DNA of 64,000 nt. Origin: Stratiformator vulcanicus (GTDB lineage Bacteria > Planctomycetota > Planctomycetia > Planctomycetales > Planctomycetaceae). Positions 8,713 to 17,072 of the stretch are shown piece by piece; position 1 is the stretch's first letter; each line of letters begins with the position of its first letter. The position numbers and the translations under genes are program-made. Under the pieces are notes generated by a model. It did not search any database and was not told the origin of the DNA. It saw only the letters and a program-made list of their open reading frames with translations. The stretch lies in contig NZ_CP036268.1 in the NCBI RefSeq assembly GCF_007744515.1, forward strand, positions 572,482 through 636,481. Reading direction: 5' to 3'.

Positions 8713-10643
8713 AAGGTGGTGAAGTAGAGTCGGTCAATGTCGAAGTACTCTTTGTCGTCGCCGAACCGGCCGTCGACACGAAGATGGACGGCGTTTCCAT
8801 TCCGGAGCCGTCGGCACTGCCCGACATCTCCGATTTGCTGATATTCACTCTCGCCAGCCCGTTTCAAATAAAGCCGATAGACGCCACCGCTTTCCCCTTC
8901 ATCAGGGTTGTTTTCGACTTTATCGAGTTCGAGTGCCAGTGAAATCGGCTCTTTCAGATGAGCGGGCAGCTTGATGTCGGTCGCGATGTCGCTACTCCCC
9001 TCTCCGAAGGCGGCTCCCGACAGTGAAACTGTATCGGGACCAGTCCGCTCAACGACGAATCCGGCGGTCTGATAATTCTTTTCTGACTGAGAGGTGAAGC
9101 CGAATCTCAGTATTTCATTGGCTTTATCTCCGGTCAGGTTCCATCCGGAGACCTCGAGAATTAAATAGCCCTTGGGAACTTTGTCGGTCCCTCGGGGAGC
9201 GCGAACCCGGATCGGATGATCCAGTGGGACGTACCGATTAACCGCCTTGTCACTATTTCTGCGGATGCGGAACGCCCCGTCTTTGACGACGCATTTGGTC
9301 ATGCCGCCGTCCCACGATTCGCTACTCGCGGAATTCTTTGCCTCACCTAACTTCGTTCCGTTCTCGTCCGAGAAGTGAAAGTCGATTGCAACCGGCTCTA
9401 CGGGCGAGTCGGTATTCGCCGGGTCGGAAGTAGACCCGTTGAGCGCGACCAGCAGCTTCGAGATTTCGGCCGAGGCAGAGGAGTGCAGCGCTAGTAATTG
9501 TGTACTTTGCGGAGGGTTGGTTTGCCAGCGTTTTCTTTCGGCGTCAACCTTTTCAAGCAGTTCGCTCTCGAGTTGATTGAGACGGACCGAGACTGAATAG
9601 AGCTGATTCGTGTCCAGCTCATTTTCCGACCGATAAAACTGTTTTCGGAGACTCGTTGAGAGATCGCAAATGTTGCGTTGACCTCCGGCTGTGGTTTCCG
9701 GGGCGGCCGCGCCCTGCTCCGCCCAGCATGGGACAGCCACCGTCAGCAGCGGTTCGCCGAGAAGTACCCACATCGTGGTCATTGAGGCCGGTTCATCCTT
9801 CAAGACGCCACGGATGACCGCCGCGGAGACAGTTCTCTTTCGATTAAGGGTTGATGTCGTGTTTACAAGCTGTGGTGTCGCCTTAACCGATTGACGCGTT
9901 GGGCTATTAGTGAAATTAAAGCCAGTTTGGATTGCTTCGCCGATGTCACGCGACACGAAACTTAAAAGATAGCTTTCGGAAAGTTTATCGTCGGCAGCCC
10001 CGGCAATGCACAATTCGGTCGCCCGGCAGAATCGATCGCCTGAATAGATGGTCTCAAAATCGGTCGGGGTCGTTCCCGATTCCTCAAGCCCCTTAAAGCT
10101 GAAGTTCGAGCGGACGATGAAACCCTGTGGTGCATCTCGCTCTGAGTTCGCATCGTAAGCACGGTAGGAACGTGGGCCGACTTCGAACATCATTGCGGCA
10201 CCAGACGCATCGATGACCCCAAAATTGCCACGAGTTCGCCTGCCGCTTTCGTTTGTCTCATCGAGCAGTCTGATGAAGTCTTTAGCGGTTGCACAATTCT
10301 CAAGCGCCATGCGGATCAATCGACCGTTATTCGGCCCCGTAGTGCGGTCGCCGGACATATCGCTGCTTTGTGAATTCTCAATGCACAGGCCCGCCGAGTT
10401 CACACCCATCCGCATGCCTTCGGTTGCGCCGGCGTTGGCGACGGCGACGTAGCGGAACTTGCCCGTGTCATCGCAAACGATTTCGTTATCTCGTTGCCAG
10501 AAGTCGCGATTCTTCCAAAGCAGGGGCCGACCATCAATTGTCGCCCGGCCCGAAATGACGGCGGTGGTGCAGGCTGTCGCTTGAAGTTGAGCCGTGAGCC
10601 CGAGGCAAAGTGCGGCGGTCCCAGTTATTAATTTAAGAGTCAT
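8703..10643 (-). CDS. Secreted Ntn-hydrolase, C45/choloylglycine-hydrolase-like
   Basis: 646 residues. A signal peptide (MTLKLITGTAALCLGLTAQL) ends so that Cys25 (ATACTT) would become the N-terminal nucleophile, as in C45 acyltransferases and choloylglycine hydrolases. GRPLLWKNRD and GVNSAGLCIENSQ fit that fold. The catalytic domain fills roughly residues 25-330; the remainder is a beta-rich C-terminal region of unknown role. The likely reaction is cleavage of an amide bond in a secreted or periplasmic substrate. It is the last gene of a four-gene minus-strand run with the DgcA-, DgcN- and VOC-like genes (32 nt gap). An amide substrate that yields D-glutamate would fit the context, but this is inference. 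Confidence 0.85.
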   Translation of the reverse strand: MTLKLITGTAALCLGLTAQLQATACTTAVISGRATIDGRPLLWKNRDFWQRDNEIVCDDTGKFRYVAVANAGATEGMRMGVNSAGLCIENSQSSDMSGDRTTGPNNGRLIRMALENCATAKDFIRLLDETNESGRRTRGNFGVIDASGAAMMFEVGPRSYRAYDANSERDAPQGFIVRSNFSFKGLEESGTTPTDFETIYSGDRFCRATELCIAGAADDKLSESYLLSFVSRDIGEAIQTGFNFTNSPTRQSVKATPQLVNTTSTLNRKRTVSAAVIRGVLKDEPASMTTMWVLLGEPLLTVAVPCWAEQGAAAPETTAGGQRNICDLSTSLRKQFYRSENELDTNQLYSVSVRLNQLESELLEKVDAERKRWQTNPPQSTQLLALHSSASAEISKLLVALNGSTSDPANTDSPVEPVAIDFHFSDENGTKLGEAKNSASSESWDGGMTKCVVKDGAFRIRRNSDKAVNRYVPLDHPIRVRAPRGTDKVPKGYLILEVSGWNLTGDKANEILRFGFTSQSEKNYQTAGFVVERTGPDTVSLSGAAFGEGSSDIATDIKLPAHLKEPISLALELDKVENNPDEGESGGVYRLYLKRAGESEYQQIGDVGQCRRLRNGNAVHLRVDGRFGDDKEYFDIDRLYFTTLAP

Positions 10644-10675
10644 TGAAGATATCTCGTTTTATTTGTGGCAAAGTG

Positions 10676-11713
10676 TCAGGCCGCGAAACGGGGGGCGGCG
10701 CTGTGGCCGCCGGGATGTTCAAGTGTGACCAACCCAAGTTTTAAAGAAAACCCGGTTGTCGGGTCGTCGCTGAGAAGGACGTGGCCGTCAAGGTCCGCGT
10801 AGTCGATTAAGGGGAGCAGTTGCGCAGCGGAAGCGACGCCCACGCTCGATTCGATCATGCAACCCACCATTGTGGATAGGCCGACCTCCCGCGCGGCTCG
10901 GGCCATACGAACGGCGGGCGTCAGTCCGCCGCACTTGGACAGCTTAATATTGACCCCGTGGAAGCGGCTTTGGCACAGGCCGACATCGGCTTCGCGGACG
11001 CAACTCTCATCCGCAATGACCGGCAATTTAGAATGCTGATAGACGAATCGATCAGCCTCGAATCCGGCGTTCGCTGGAAGTGGCTGCTCGATAAACTCTA
11101 CTCCAAGTTTCGCGAGCTCCGCCGACAATTCGACCGCTTGTTTCGGGTCCCAACCGCAATTTGCGTCGACACGGATGATCGCGTCGGTCGCGTTGCGAAC
11201 AGCCCGCACCGCCTCAAGATCATCCGGACCGCCTAGCTTAATCTTAATGATTGGCCACCCCGCATATTCACGGGCTTCTTGAGCTATTCGCTCGGGCGAG
11301 TCGATAGGTATTGTGACGCTCGACAGGGGGACATCACACCATCGGCTTCCCCAGCGCTCAAAGCAGTTGGTCCCGGCTATTTTCGCAGCCAGATCGTGTG
11401 CCGCTGAATCGATCGCCGATAGGGCGAATGAATCGTCTGACAGCTTTTGCTGAAGTTGCGGCCACAGTTCCTCAGGCTCTTGAGTAGCGATCGATCGAAG
11501 CCAAGGTCTGATTGCTTCGAGCGATCTGGTGAGCGATTCGATCGAGTGCCCGTAATAAACGTGGCGCGTGGCTTCGCCATAGCCGACATGCTCTCGATGT
11601 CGCAGGCCGACCAGCAGCGATTCCTGGATGTCGATGGAGCCGCGTGAAATGGTGAAGGGTCGCGATAAGGGCATTCGGCGCGGCGTTAATTCGAGTTCAT
11701 AGCCGTCACTCAT
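10676..11713 (-). CDS. Enolase-superfamily epimerase, candidate N-acetyl-D-glutamate racemase (DgcA-like)
   Basis: 345 residues of the mandelate racemase/dipeptide epimerase subgroup. An N-terminal capping domain is followed by a TIM barrel with the KIKLGG lysine motif, three metal-ligand motifs (VDANCGW, EQPLP, ADESC) and the opposing lysine in NIKLSKCGG. Orthodox annotation would be L-Ala-D/L-Glu epimerase. However, it overlaps by 4 bp the upstream DUF1611 gene. In Pseudoalteromonas the same pair is known as DgcN (D-glutamate N-acetyltransferase) and DgcA (N-acetyl-D-glutamate racemase), which turn D-Glu into N-acetyl-L-Glu. Family is certain; the specific DgcA role rests on the pairing. 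Confidence 0.88.
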   Translation of the reverse strand: MSDGYELELTPRRMPLSRPFTISRGSIDIQESLLVGLRHREHVGYGEATRHVYYGHSIESLTRSLEAIRPWLRSIATQEPEELWPQLQQKLSDDSFALSAIDSAAHDLAAKIAGTNCFERWGSRWCDVPLSSVTIPIDSPERIAQEAREYAGWPIIKIKLGGPDDLEAVRAVRNATDAIIRVDANCGWDPKQAVELSAELAKLGVEFIEQPLPANAGFEADRFVYQHSKLPVIADESCVREADVGLCQSRFHGVNIKLSKCGGLTPAVRMARAAREVGLSTMVGCMIESSVGVASAAQLLPLIDYADLDGHVLLSDDPTTGFSLKLGLVTLEHPGGHSAAPRFAA

Positions 11714-12858
11714 CGAATCACACTCTCACGCAATGAAAGGATTGCGTCGGCGAGCAAGTCGGCCCCGTCGCGGCAGACATCGCACACCGGCAGGCCAAGC
11801 TCCGCCGAGACGCGTTCACGCTCTATGTCGGCTGCATCGGAATCAAGCCGTCGGCTATTCATCGCGATGCCGATCACACGGCAAGGGTTGCGAAACGTCG
11901 CGAGCGTTTCATAGAGCGAAACGAACTTCTCAAGCGGTGGGATCTTAATATGCTCCAATCCCTTCATTCGTTGTCGACCCGCTTCATAGCACAGGATAAG
12001 GCCGTCGGGAGCCGCGCCGTGGAGCAGGCCCACGGTCACGCCGGAATAGGCGGGGTGGACCGCACTTCCTTGGCCTTCGATCACGAGGACGTCATGTTCG
12101 TCATGCTCCAGCACGAGACGTTCGGCGGCACCATTGACGAAGTCGGACACGACGCAGTCGATCGGAATGCCCGCCCCTGAAATCATAATGCCCGTCTGGC
12201 CGGTCGCCAGAAATTTGGAGTCGACACCGCGCCTTCTTAGAGCGAGGTCAATCTCGGCGGACGCTACCATTTTCCCGACCGAGCAATCATGACCGACCGT
12301 GTGGATTCTTAGACATCCCGGTCGGAATGATGCTCCGGTCGCGGTCGTTCGTTCTGAATTGCGGCGAACATCGATGAGCCGTGATCCGCTGGCCGCGGCC
12401 GCCAGCGAAAATTCGTCGTCGTCACGAAGGAAGTCGTGGAGACCGGCGACGACGTCGATGCCTTCACGAATCGATGCGGCGATCGCAGAGCGAAGCGGCC
12501 GCGGCAAGCGTCCGCCCGCGGGCGATACTCCGATGAAGAGTGCATCCGGAGTTGCCACTTCATCGAATGAGCGAACGATCGGTATCGAGCCGCCGTGGCC
12601 AAACGCGTCGCCCGCTGTCGCGAAGGGTAATTCGGGGTCGAGTACCGCGACGATGTCATCACGGCGGTATCGCAGCAAACTCCAAGCCGTCTTGGACGAC
12701 TGAGGAGCGTTGGCGAAATCGGTCGCGACAACGATTCGCCGATATGACATTAAGTCAGGAAGGGCGTCGGCGTTGTCAACTGCGGACGGCGGAACAAACG
12801 GCGGAGTTTGTAAGTCAGATATCGTCTGAGACACTGGTGTTATCCCGGAATGGATCAT
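11710..12858 (-). CDS. DUF1611 protein, candidate D-glutamate N-acetyltransferase (DgcN-like)
   Basis: 382 residues matching DUF1611 (PF07755): a Rossmann-like N-terminal half with LFIGVSPAGGRLP, then a P-loop-like segment GHDCSVGKM, LATGQTGIMISG, VIEGQGSAVHPAYSG and the family's CYEAGR motif. DgcN members acetylate D-glutamate. The start at 12858 is not well supported by a ribosome site; the conserved part begins near MSYRRIVVATDF (ATG about 12750). It lies 29 nt after the VOC gene and overlaps the epimerase by 4 bp (ATGA), so the two are translationally coupled. A sigma-54 promoter at 13402-13419 probably drives the run. Confidence 0.87.
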   Translation of the reverse strand: MIHSGITPVSQTISDLQTPPFVPPSAVDNADALPDLMSYRRIVVATDFANAPQSSKTAWSLLRYRRDDIVAVLDPELPFATAGDAFGHGGSIPIVRSFDEVATPDALFIGVSPAGGRLPRPLRSAIAASIREGIDVVAGLHDFLRDDDEFSLAAAASGSRLIDVRRNSERTTATGASFRPGCLRIHTVGHDCSVGKMVASAEIDLALRRRGVDSKFLATGQTGIMISGAGIPIDCVVSDFVNGAAERLVLEHDEHDVLVIEGQGSAVHPAYSGVTVGLLHGAAPDGLILCYEAGRQRMKGLEHIKIPPLEKFVSLYETLATFRNPCRVIGIAMNSRRLDSDAADIERERVSAELGLPVCDVCRDGADLLADAILSLRESVIR

Positions 12859-12887
12859 CTTATGAAGTACTCGTTCAAGCGCGCCGT

Positions 12888-13325
12888 TTAATGCGCGACA
12901 GCTTCCTTCGCGAAGAGCGTCTGTAGCGAACGAAAACCTTTGAATTCGAGGGCATGTCCGAACGGGTCATGGAAGAACATCGTGCCTTGCTCTCCCGGTT
13001 GACCTGCGAACCTCGTCCGCGGCGCGATAATGAATTCGATGTCGGCGGCCTCGAGCCGATCGGCTAGCGCTCTCCAAGTCGGCAGGTCGAACGCGACTCC
13101 GAAGTGCGGTATCGGCACGCCGTCGCCATCGACGTCGTTGACGTGTTTGCGTGGCGGAGGCATTGACGGGTCAAGATGACATACGAATTGGTGCCCGAAG
13201 AGATCGAAATCGACCCACGTTTCATCGCAGCGGCCCTCGGGACAGCCGAGGAGTCCCCCATAGAACTCACGTGCTTTCGTCAGGTCGCTGACGGGAACGG
13301 CTAAGTGAAACGGCCAAGCGGTCAT
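12888..13325 (-). CDS. VOC (glyoxalase/bleomycin-resistance fold) protein
   Basis: 145 residues. Two beta-alpha-beta-beta-beta repeats are visible: FHLAVPVSDLTKAREFYGGLLG at the start and PHFGVAFDLPTWRALADRLE in the second half, ending FFHDPFGHALEFKGF. The H, H and E positions fit the usual metal ligands. Substrate is unknown; VOC enzymes include dioxygenases, glyoxalases and epimerases. It is the first gene downstream of the minus-strand sigma-54 promoter, about 67 nt from the predicted transcription start, so it is co-regulated with the DgcN/DgcA-like pair. Confidence 0.9.
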   Translation of the reverse strand: MTAWPFHLAVPVSDLTKAREFYGGLLGCPEGRCDETWVDFDLFGHQFVCHLDPSMPPPRKHVNDVDGDGVPIPHFGVAFDLPTWRALADRLEAADIEFIIAPRTRFAGQPGEQGTMFFHDPFGHALEFKGFRSLQTLFAKEAVAH

Positions 13326-13401
13326 AGAAATTGTGGTGCTCCGAGGTATTGCTGAACCCTCCCGTGCCGAGAGTAGGAAGGGGTTGCATCACTCGACGGT
13401 C

Positions 13402-13419
13402 AGGCAACAATCGTGCCGG
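13402..13419 (-). promoter_or_regulatory. Sigma-54 (-24/-12) promoter of the VOC-dgcN-dgcA run
   Basis: On the minus strand the sequence reads CCGGCACGATTGTTGCCT, matching GGCACG-N4-TTGC with GG (13417-13416) and GC (13405-13404) separated by exactly 10 nt. It lies between the VOC start (13325) and the divergent activator start (13427), partly over the latter's leader, and points to the VOC gene. Confidence 0.75.
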
Positions 13420-13426
13420 AGAGATC

Positions 13427-14800
13427 ATGAGCCGCGACAAAACCCCTCGCATCGCCTTTCTTGATGACATTCCCTCGTTGCGCGAGGAGATGGTCGCCAT
13501 TCTTGAAGGCGCCGGCCTCGCGGCGACGGCGCTCTCTGATCCTTACGAAGCAATCGCAAAAGCGGAACGCCGCGAGTTGGACCTTCTGATCACGAGTCTC
13601 GTGATGAAGCCCCTGGGAGGCTTCGAGGTCATTCGCGGCGTGCGGGGTGTTGGGAGCGACGTCCCGATCATCATGTTGACGAGTTATGGGACAGAGCAGT
13701 CGGCGATCGAAGCGAATCGGCTCGGTATTGCGGATTACCTGACCAAGCCGATTGCCAGCCGTGAGTTGGTCGCTCGGGTTCGGCGCGTCCTGAAAGGGGA
13801 CGCCGAAGGCCCGGTCACGCTGGCGAAAATGATCTCTTCGGACTCCGCTATGGAGGCCATCTTCGAGAAAGCCCGCGTCGTTGCATCCTCGGAAAGCCGG
13901 ATTTTGATCTTGGGCGAGACGGGCTGCGGCAAGCAGTTGCTCGCCCACGCTATTCATGAACATAGCGGTCGGGCCAAGGCACCGTTCGTCGAAGTCAATT
14001 GCGCGGCGATCCCTTCAGGACTGCTCGAAAGCGAACTGTTCGGTCACGAGCCGGGCGCGTTCACCGGGGCGACCAAGCGTCGAATCGGCCGCTTCGAAGC
14101 GGCCGGTCACGGAACAATTTTCCTCGACGAAATCGGCGAGTTGAGCTTTGACCTCCAATCGAAATTGCTGCACGTGCTCGAAGGTGGTCGATTCACCAGA
14201 GTCGGCGGCAATGACGATCTCAAAAGCCAGGCTCGGCTCGTCACCGCGACCAATCGCGATCTGCATGTCGAGGTCGAACAGGGGCGCTTTCGTGCCGATC
14301 TTTTCTACCGTCTCAACGTGATCAGCCTGACGCTTCCTGCTCTGCGAGAACGCCCCGGCGACATTATGCTGTTGGCTGAGCATTTCCTGAAGAAGTTCCT
14401 CCCGGAGGGACGCCGTCCTCCCCGCTTCAGCAACGAGGCCGTGCAAGTTTTGACGACGTTTCCGTGGCCGGGAAACGTGCGCGAACTTCAAAACGTCGCC
14501 GAGCAGATCGCCGTGCTGCATGTCGGAACCGAGATCAACGTCGCCGACCTCCCACAGCGGATTGTCCACGGAGCGGATCAGGCGACATCGCCAACGGTCG
14601 CGGCCCCCAGCGGCAACCGGTCCTTTCGATTAGAGCCCTTCCGTGACGCCCGTGATCGTTTCGAGAGGGAATACCTGACCGAATCGATCACTGCTGCGGG
14701 AGGCAACCTCGCTGAAGCCGCGCGCAGAGCCGGACTCGACCGCGCCCAATTCTTTCGCCTCGCGAAAAAGCACGGCCTCTCCTCCAACGCCAGAAGGTAG
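13427..14800 (+). CDS. Sigma-54-dependent activator with an atypical receiver domain
   Basis: 457 residues from ATG 13427 (GGAGAG just upstream). The receiver domain (about 1-120) keeps the acidic pair Asp13-Asp14, Thr85 and Lys107. The phosphoacceptor position, however, is Ser57 (DLLITSLVM), so phosphorylation there is not expected. An AAA+ domain follows with Walker A GETGCGK (163-169), an intact GAFTGA loop (210-215) for sigma-54 contact and Walker B IFLDEIGE. The C-terminus is a Fis-type helix-turn-helix (GNLAEAARRAGLDRAQFFRL). Sigma-54 promoters flank the gene on both sides, so it probably controls VOC-dgcN-dgcA-hydrolase leftward and nhaC-ggt rightward. No histidine kinase is adjacent. 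Confidence 0.93.
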   Translation: MSRDKTPRIAFLDDIPSLREEMVAILEGAGLAATALSDPYEAIAKAERRELDLLITSLVMKPLGGFEVIRGVRGVGSDVPIIMLTSYGTEQSAIEANRLGIADYLTKPIASRELVARVRRVLKGDAEGPVTLAKMISSDSAMEAIFEKARVVASSESRILILGETGCGKQLLAHAIHEHSGRAKAPFVEVNCAAIPSGLLESELFGHEPGAFTGATKRRIGRFEAAGHGTIFLDEIGELSFDLQSKLLHVLEGGRFTRVGGNDDLKSQARLVTATNRDLHVEVEQGRFRADLFYRLNVISLTLPALRERPGDIMLLAEHFLKKFLPEGRRPPRFSNEAVQVLTTFPWPGNVRELQNVAEQIAVLHVGTEINVADLPQRIVHGADQATSPTVAAPSGNRSFRLEPFRDARDRFEREYLTESITAAGGNLAEAARRAGLDRAQFFRLAKKHGLSSNARR

Positions 14801-15110
14801 ACGATTCATCAACAAGTCAACATTACTGATGACGAATTGACAACATTGCCGGGCCTGTAGCCGTCGTGGTCTGCACAACTCGGGCGCGGCCAGTGAGTTG
14901 ACGAATGCGTTGTTGAAGCGCGGACGGGGAAGCCAATGACGCGATCGCGTCGAATCGGGCTCCAATGCGCGTGGATGCCGCTTTCTCCGTGGCGAGCCTG
15001 GGTAATGTCTTTAACGGCTCAGGGCGAGTGTCAGCCTGTCGAGGTGGCTCGTGTTCGTGTTTCTGATGCCCTGATCTGTTTTAGGAGCCGTGGGTCGCAC
15101 CACGCGCCTC
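14801..15110. other. Gene-free stretch upstream of nhaC
   Basis: The activator and the antiporter are 438 nt apart. No convincing gene is visible here. CAACATT occurs twice as a direct repeat (14818-14824 and 14841-14847), spaced 23 nt or about two helical turns. Its position some 270-300 nt upstream of a sigma-54 promoter would suit an enhancer site, but the motif is short. Confidence 0.35.
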
Positions 15111-15128
15111 TCGGCACGTCGCTTGCAT
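15111..15128 (+). promoter_or_regulatory. Sigma-54 (-24/-12) promoter upstream of nhaC
   Basis: TCGGCACGTCGCTTGCAT matches the consensus GGCACG-N4-TTGCA/T, with GG (15113-15114) and GC (15125-15126) exactly 10 nt apart. Transcription should start near 15138, about 100 nt before the antiporter gene. The site shares the unusual C before GG with the promoter at 13402-13419, suggesting one activator serves both. Confidence 0.8.
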
Positions 15129-15238
15129 ACCGGAGTTGTACTTAGGAGGCTTCGACAGTTTTCCCATCATTTTGACCGCGTCTTGATCGGTTGCTTGCCC
15201 CGATCGAGCCATGAAGCCAGAAAATCGAACATTAAGTC

Positions 15239-17053
15239 TTGAGTGCGACCGCCGACGATCGGGCCGAAACGGACGTGCCCAATGACGACATCGCCTCGAA
15301 GGATCGGGAAACACCGCACGGTTCGGCACCAACGAGCCTGAGTCGGCCTTCGCGCATCGCGACCGCGATGTTGATGATTGTTGCGGTTTGCACGTCCATT
15401 TGGGTCGGCCGCAATGTCGAGCCGACGGCGGTTGTTGATCTCGTCGCAATCGACCAAGCAGCGGCTGAGAACAGCGACGACGAGATCGTACCGGTCAACG
15501 CCGTCGACGATGTCGATCAACCTGTCGGCGATCTCGTCCTCGCCGCGGCTGAAGAATCTGTCGGCTCGGAGTCCTCGGTCATCATTCAATGGATCTCGGG
15601 CGAACAGACTAAGTATTTTCACGCAACTCTCAGCAGACACTTCGGCGTATGGTCCCTGCTTCCCGCTTTCGTCGCTCTCGCTCTGTGTTGGATGACGCGC
15701 GAGCCTCTTGTTTCTTTAGCGGGTGGAGCGCTTTGTGGTGCTCTGTCGTTGGGACAGTACGACCTGACCGAAGACGTCCTTGTGCCGATCATCGGCACGC
15801 CCCAAGCGAGCGGCATCTTAATTCTCTACCTCTGGCTGCTCGGAGGACTTCTCGGTGTGTGGTCGCGAACCGGAGCGGCCGAAGCATTCGCCCGCTGGGC
15901 TGCCCGACACTTCGTGCGAGGTCCCCGCTCTGCCAAGGTCGTGGCCTGGGCTCTGGGAATTCTCTTCTTTCAAGGCGGGACGATCAGCACCGTGCTCGTC
16001 GGTACGGCGGTGCGACCGCTCGCTGATGCGAATCGGGTCAGCCACGAAGAACTCTCTTATATCGTCGATTCCACGGCTTCACCGGTCGCTTCCTTAATCG
16101 CCTTTAATGCCTGGCCGGGATATATCCAGTCATTGCTGCTTGTGCCAGGGGTCGCCTATCTTGCGACGGAATCAGCCCGCATCCAGTTTTTCTTTCAGGC
16201 GATCCCGCTGAGTTTTTATTCGATCTTCGCCATCATCGGCACATTCTTGGTAGCGATCGACCGTGGCCCTTTCATCGGATCGCGATTTCGAGCCGCGGTC
16301 GAGCGGTCCCGACAAACGGGGCAACTAAACCGCCCGGGCAGTATGCCGATGAATGCATCAATCGACCATGTCACCGCGGTGCCCGAAGGATATCGACCGC
16401 ACGTTGCGGAGTTTCTCCTGCCATTGGCCATCCTCATCAGCATTGCCGTCGGGACCTTTGTTGTATCCGGTAAGCCGGAAGTGCGATGGGCGTTCGGGGC
16501 CGCGCTCCTTTCCGCCTGTGGGATCGCCCTGTTTCGGGGTTTGACGATCGCTCAATTAATGCAGGGAATTTCCGACGGGCTTAAAGGTGCGACATACGGC
16601 TCCGTCGTGCTGATGATGGCGATCGTCATGGGAACTTTAACGTCGCAACTAGGTGGCGGTCGCTACTTGGTCGACTTACTCGGAAATTCGCTCGAACCGA
16701 TGGCGATGCCAGCGGTTCTTTTTGCTCTGACCGTCGCGATTGCGTTCTCAACGGGAACAAGTTGGGGGACGTATGCGGTCGTCTATCCCCTTGCGATGCC
16801 CCTTGCCGTTTCCGTGTCGGCGGAAGCGGACCTTTCATCGCCGACGCTTTACGTCATGGTCTGTTTTGCATCGGTCTTAAACGCCAGCACGTTCGGCGAT
16901 CAATGCTCGCCGATCTCTGATACGACGGTCTTGACCGCTATGACGACCGGCGCCGATTTGATGGACCATGTGTTGACTCAGCTGGTTCCGGCGGGCTTCG
17001 CCGCGGGGCTCGCCGTCATCGCGTGGACCGCGGTCGCCGGATATTGCCACTAA
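15239..17053 (+). CDS. NhaC-family Na+/H+ antiporter
   Basis: Up to 604 residues with about 12 hydrophobic segments. Signature segments of the NhaC family are FNAWPGYIQSLL in the first half and STFGDQCSPISDTTVL near the C-terminus. An N-terminal extension carries a first membrane segment (about 42-58) and a long polar loop before the conserved core (from about residue 130). The frame starts at TTG 15239; ATG 15368 (MLMIVAVCTSIW) is a more conservative start. NhaC-type proteins exchange sodium for protons, sometimes with an organic anion. It is 19 nt before ggt and downstream of a sigma-54 promoter, so export or pH balance linked to glutamate metabolism is plausible. Confidence 0.88.
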   Translation: MSATADDRAETDVPNDDIASKDRETPHGSAPTSLSRPSRIATAMLMIVAVCTSIWVGRNVEPTAVVDLVAIDQAAAENSDDEIVPVNAVDDVDQPVGDLVLAAAEESVGSESSVIIQWISGEQTKYFHATLSRHFGVWSLLPAFVALALCWMTREPLVSLAGGALCGALSLGQYDLTEDVLVPIIGTPQASGILILYLWLLGGLLGVWSRTGAAEAFARWAARHFVRGPRSAKVVAWALGILFFQGGTISTVLVGTAVRPLADANRVSHEELSYIVDSTASPVASLIAFNAWPGYIQSLLLVPGVAYLATESARIQFFFQAIPLSFYSIFAIIGTFLVAIDRGPFIGSRFRAAVERSRQTGQLNRPGSMPMNASIDHVTAVPEGYRPHVAEFLLPLAILISIAVGTFVVSGKPEVRWAFGAALLSACGIALFRGLTIAQLMQGISDGLKGATYGSVVLMMAIVMGTLTSQLGGGRYLVDLLGNSLEPMAMPAVLFALTVAIAFSTGTSWGTYAVVYPLAMPLAVSVSAEADLSSPTLYVMVCFASVLNASTFGDQCSPISDTTVLTAMTTGADLMDHVLTQLVPAGFAAGLAVIAWTAVAGYCH

Positions 17054-17072
17054 ATCCACAAGTTCAAGAAAC

